Positions 60,801-64,000 of a DNA stretch of 64,000 nucleotides are shown in pieces. A program made the position numbers and the translations under genes. The DNA comes from Porites lutea (Eukaryota > Cnidaria > Anthozoa > Scleractinia > Poritidae), in the NCBI RefSeq assembly GCF_958299795.1, contig NC_133202.1, forward strand, positions 22,667,873-22,731,872, given 5' to 3'. Under the pieces are notes generated by a model. The model saw only the letters and a program-made list of their open reading frames with translations. It made no database searches and was not told the DNA's origin. The first letter of the stretch is position 1, and each line of letters begins with the position of its first letter.

Positions 60801-62410
60801 TCTAAACATTTGAGAGAATAGAGTTCTCGATAGATACGATCCAGGATAAACATGTCAAAAATTCACGATTGCTAACGTAACTCGCCACCCATGATATTAA
60901 TAGGTAAAGGGGAGGGAAATTATTAGGATTTGGACAAAACGCAAGTGAAGTTATTTCCTAATTTCACGAGTATACCATTTGATTACACATACTTATTTAA
61001 TAATCGTCCAATCTTACTCGGTCCCCGAGAAAGACCTCGAGAAGCCACTCCCAACCACTCGGAAATTGCCCCCTTTATAGTATGATCTGCTTCTTTAGCC
61101 TTAAGAATCTTGTCAAATACACAGTTTTGAAGGTTACAGGTGAATAGGTACGAGGTAAATTCTGCTTGTGATCCAGTTTATGATCCATAGTCGCTCCGCG
61201 TTATAGTGTGTATATGTATTTACATTTGGGCATCAAACTGGATAAAAGTGAAACTATGGGGAGTTGGAAGTAACGTTTTATACACATTCTTTCCATAAGA
61301 ACAGTTTCGTTGATGTATTTCGGTCAAACAAGTCGAGACGGATATATTTCGAATTGTGGATGTGATATTTGATAAGTTGGCAAATGCGAATTGAAACTGT
61401 AGAAATACTTCGTTCTTAACTCTTCGTATCGTAGACATCCAAAAAAATTTTTTCGATGGTTCCGCGGTTCAAAATAAATATGAGTCATTCCATATATTTT
61501 CATTCATGCCATTTCCATCAACGGGTATGTTACGATTTGCCAATGGCCTGCTCTCCAGATGGCTTGATTGGATAAAGTGTTGTATCCTGTCATCTCATAC
61601 GTCAGGGTTCGATTCCCAGTCAAGTATGAAATTTTTCAGGTTCTTTTTCAACCGCTTAGGTTGTTTATTCAAATGTGAGAATCAGTTCCACTTACATATA
61701 TTTATCCGCAGATCAAACTGAGTCTTCTTATATTTCCATTACTGTTTGAATTTTGACACATTTTGTGACACAGCTTCTTTAATACCAAAGGACTGTGTTT
61801 TCTTTCACGTTATAGTAACGTTGTTTTGCGGACAGAATTTGAACGGAATCGAAATTTTGATCCCCATCATATAGTCGATCGGTAAGCGGACGGCCCTTTT
61901 GTAGCATGGCCATATCAAGTACTGTACGATAACATTTTTTAATTCACTATTATAAATAGATGAATAAATATTTTACTATTCTTTCCAATACCAGTAAGAT
62001 TTCGATTGTGTTCGCTTAATTATGGTAACCCATTTCATATATTATTTAATTTTTTTTTTGGTTTTAATAATGATAGTAATGAGGAAGGTCATCATTTGCC
62101 TATATTGTTTTGCTTTTATTATTATTATTTTTTCATTTAGTTTAAATCTTGAGACGATTGTTCCTGACTGATTTTTGGATGTTTTCTCACATTTGTTTTT
62201 CATTTTTTTCGTTCACAAAAGCGTTTCCTTCGAGGGCCAAAAGGTCATCGAGGACCACCTGGACACAAAGGACCACCAGGCCACCGTGGTCCCCCAGGTC
62301 CCGTTGGTAGCCCCGGAATCCCTGGTACTCCCGGTAATTCCCAACCACAGATATATAAGCAATGCGCTTATAAAACATCAAGAACGACAGCATTCGATGG
62401 TCCCATCCAT
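57900..62410 (+). CDS. CTHRC1: CTHRC1-like secreted short collagen (copy C, 5' two exons; C-terminus outside window)
   Basis: Exon 1 (57900-57971, phase 0, GTACGA donor) encodes a signal peptide, [20 protein letters not shown] then SPEK. Exon 2 (62222-62410) starts [20 protein letters not shown], has about 11 Gly-X-Y triplets ending GIPGTPGNS, then [19 protein letters not shown] and a GTAAGA donor in phase 0. Both edges match exon 2 of copies A and B. The expected 348-nt globular last exon is not found between 62411 and 64000, so it should lie to the right. The 4.25-kb intron has grown by insertion of a 1,388-bp inverted-repeat element and a SINE. The gene is head to head with copy B about 3 kb away and shares its His-rich collagen triplets, which suggests an inverted duplication. 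Confidence 0.85.
58508..58724 (-). other. Possible remnant of an exon with Gly-Pro-rich peptide
   Basis: On the minus strand, after a TTCCTTTCAG acceptor, the frame reads [18 protein letters not shown] and ends in a basic tail (KLSPVGRRR) with a stop at about 58518. A few Gly-Pro pairs recall collagen, but regular Gly-X-Y is absent. It may be a decayed copy of a collagen exon or chance. Confidence 0.2.
59296..60683. mobile_element. 1,388-bp inverted-repeat element, MULE-like, with 9-bp target duplication
   Basis: Arms of about 148 bp (59296-59443 and 60536-60683) are near-perfect inverted copies, starting TAGACTACGAGTAGTCCCCC. A perfect 9-bp direct repeat AGGCACAAA flanks it (59287-59295, 60684-60692). 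Each arm resembles the whole 128-bp element at 7482-7609, including a weak copy of the terminus at its inner end (GAAAAATGAGGGACTAC). The central 1.1 kb has no transposase motif. Frames at 59960-60157 and 60180-60377 have no family match, and a [18 protein letters not shown]-type frame near 59750 is unrecognised. Target length fits Mutator-like elements. Confidence 0.85.
61545..61720 (+). mobile_element. tRNA-derived SINE
   Basis: The head has an A box (TGGCTTGATTGG) and a B box (GGTTCGATTCC). The body AAATTTTTCAGGTTCTTTTT then CAACCGCTTAGGTTG matches a SINE family I recall as widespread in corals. The T stem has a mismatch, so this is not a working tRNA gene. Confidence 0.75.
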
Positions 62411-63220
62411 GTAAGAATAACTTTAAGATTTTTACACCGTAGTATCAAGATCTATGGGAATAACAGCCATTAAAGAATGATAAATAGCTTTACTTATTTA
62501 ATAATAGAACAAAAATGTGAATGCAAATGAATAATGTTCTGAGGTCGATGAAAAAAAAATCTTGGCAAATGGCTTGAAGGTATTTTCAAAATGTTAACAA
62601 TTGTAAGTAAGTACGTAACTTTGTGCGGAAAACTTAACATAAATGAGCTGCGGATTAGGTGTTATGGATAAACAAGAACTTTTGGTAAAGCTGTTAGCAG
62701 CTGTATGAGTTGGATTGCAGACAGCTGCCTTGATGTTCTCCATTTGATTTGAAGGACCTTTTGCAATTTGAAAGTTTAAAAACTGTCAAATTGCAAAATT
62801 GTCAGTTTTTGTACCATTTATTAAAATAAATGTGGCGAAACAAGCAACTGAAGACCATTCGTCCCTCAATGTTGAATTTGAAAGCATCTTGTTACGTTTG
62901 TGAGGATGATGTTTAATAATTAATTTAATAATAAAATGCATGGGAAAGTAGACTGTCCGCTAGAGGAGAGAGGGTACCCAAAACATGTTTGAACTGGGAG
63001 ACTTCGCTCCAAATTGAAGTCCAACCCCTGGCCTTACCCTTTTATATACCATTTTTCACAGAAAAGGTACCCCTTTCGTATACCTTCCATTGAGAAATGG
63101 TGCCCCTTTCACACACTAGTTTAAAAGATTGCATCCCTTTTAACCCTTGCACGCAGTTTGAGACCAAGTTTAGTGATGGTCAGTTACAAAATATGGTTAC
63201 GTCACGTGACGACATAAGTA
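62411..63220. repeat. Intron or flank of copy C with GTACCCCTTT-type repeat
   Basis: At about 62960-63160, variants of ACCCCTTTCGTATACCTTCC / GCCCCTTTCACACAC recur, as in an interspersed repeat. An inverted pair (TTTGCAATTTGAAAG / AAATTGCAAAATTG) lies at 62760-62800. No exon of copy C was found here. Confidence 0.35.
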
Positions 63221-63264
63221 TCAGGTTGTCAAACCATTTGTGAGTAAAAATGCATTTTTTCTCA

Positions 63265-63598
63265 AGTTCTTTGAAAAATTGAACAGCTGTGATATTGATG
63301 GTGCCAACTCAGCAGCACACTCCTTCAGAATTCTTGGTGAAATTGCATCAGGACCAATCGCCTTGTTTAGATCAAGGGAACTAAGAACTTTATAAACATC
63401 AGCCACTGAACATGACAAGTCATCAACAGTGCCCTTAGTGAAAGGTGTAAAATCCTCGTAAGCCATCTCTCCAGATCTTTCACTAAATACACTGTGAAAG
63501 AAATTTATTGAACAAATCAGCTTTCCTTTTCGGCGTAAAGGCAGACTGACCATTATATTGAACACAGCTGGGAATACTAGCATTACCAGACGAGGGTA
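63265..63598 (-). mobile_element. LINE reverse-transcriptase fragment
   Basis: On the minus strand the frame reads INFFHSVFSERSGE, VADVYKVLSSLDLNKAIGPD, AISPRILKECAAELAPSIS and QLFN. This is the N-terminal part of a non-LTR reverse transcriptase (the S.KA.GPD.I....LK.CA.ELAP block) of the Jockey/CR1 kind. Upstream residues (SGNASIP, NGQSAFTPKRKA) continue in a second frame, so there is at least one frameshift. The rest of the element is missing. Confidence 0.8.
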
Positions 63599-63600
63599 GG

Positions 63601-64000
63601 TGCTTAGCCTTTGATACGGAAATCATTTTTCATTCTCATACAAATAAAACTCATTTTCACAAGAAAGGTTGTGCACCTAGCCTCATTTTGAAAGTGAGGG
63701 TTTATGGAACTCGGAAGTGGCCTATTCTTGGTAAAATCCAAGATGGCGGCGAAGATGGCGGCTATTGTTGGTGACGTCACAGGCCTCCAGTAGCGCCACC
63801 AGCATAAAATATACTTCATCGTGTTGATAGGATCAAAGGCTTTCCTTTGAAGGCAAAATCATGTCGAAATACTGCACTATATCAAAAACTCTGGGGAGGG
63901 TTTCAATCATTCACCCCCCCACCCCCTTGTACCACGGTAAGGGTATAATGGCCTATTCTGGCCTATTCTGGGAACCTCCCAGAACAGGTTATGGACTGTC
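63601..64000. repeat. Interspersed repeat with TGACGTCA and GGCGCTACTGGAGG words
   Basis: AAGATGGCGGCGAAGATGGC, GTGACGTCACAGGCCTCCAG and GAAATACTGCACTATATCAA followed by AAAACTCTGGGGAGGGTTTC form a stretch I recall as a dispersed repeat in coral genomes. GGCCTATTCTGG is repeated in tandem at 63951-63970. No gene was seen. Confidence 0.4.

Noticed and set aside
61545-61720. Functional tRNA gene
   Set aside because: The B box is good, but the T stem has a mismatch, the acceptor stem does not pair, and the downstream body is SINE-like.
1-64000. Virus-derived or LTR elements, Polintons, CRISPR, rRNA
   Set aside because: No long terminal repeats, polyprotein motifs, capsid-like genes, spacer arrays or rRNA segments were recognised. 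The only retroelement coding trace is the LINE fragment near 63.4 kb.

Overview
The window looks like nuclear DNA of an anthozoan cnidarian, most likely a stony coral. It is AT-rich and intron-rich, with short exons and GT-AG junctions. It carries gene families expanded in corals (CTHRC1-like short collagens, fibrinogen-related proteins, PAN and glycine-rich secreted proteins, P2X7-C-terminus-like proteins, THAP transposase genes, ZMYM2/Crypton-like genes). It is also dense in hairpin MITEs and tRNA-derived SINEs. There is no operon, CRISPR, rRNA or prokaryotic signal. Species cannot be fixed from sequence alone.

Layout. 0.8-9.3 kb: first exon of a PAN-like secreted protein (minus), a decayed Crypton/ZMYM2-like gene, a 128-bp element with 9-bp target duplications, and a decayed PAN plus glycine-rich protein gene. 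9.3-14.2 kb: repeats, including a 627-bp TTAA-flanked element. 14.8-16.85 kb: a complete three-exon CTHRC1-like gene (minus) with a TATA box. 18.7-25.4 kb: a ten-exon THAP-DDE transposase gene (plus), nearly continuous but broken. 26.5-29.9 kb: a three-exon P2X7-C-terminus-like gene (minus) with one frameshift. 30.0-31.6 kb: a foldback element. 32-36.3 kb: repeats only.

37.4-49.0 kb: a six-exon minus-strand gene whose splice phases all agree. It would encode a 500-residue secreted protein with an ephrin-type ectodomain, two tandemly duplicated Ser-rich exons and a C-terminal fibrinogen-like domain. I do not know this architecture from any described ephrin, and it is the main discovery candidate. 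51.9-54.9 kb: a second CTHRC1-like gene (minus). 57.9-62.4 kb: the first two coding exons of a third CTHRC1-like gene (plus), head to head with the second; its last exon must lie beyond the window. 59.3-60.7 kb: a 1,388-bp inverted-repeat element inside that gene's intron, a long relative of the 128-bp element at 7.5 kb. 63.3-63.6 kb: a LINE reverse-transcriptase fragment.

The likely functional theme is secreted and extracellular-matrix proteins: three CTHRC1-like collagens and an ephrin-fibrinogen protein. All exon models come from reading splice signals and phases by eye. None is confirmed by transcript data.
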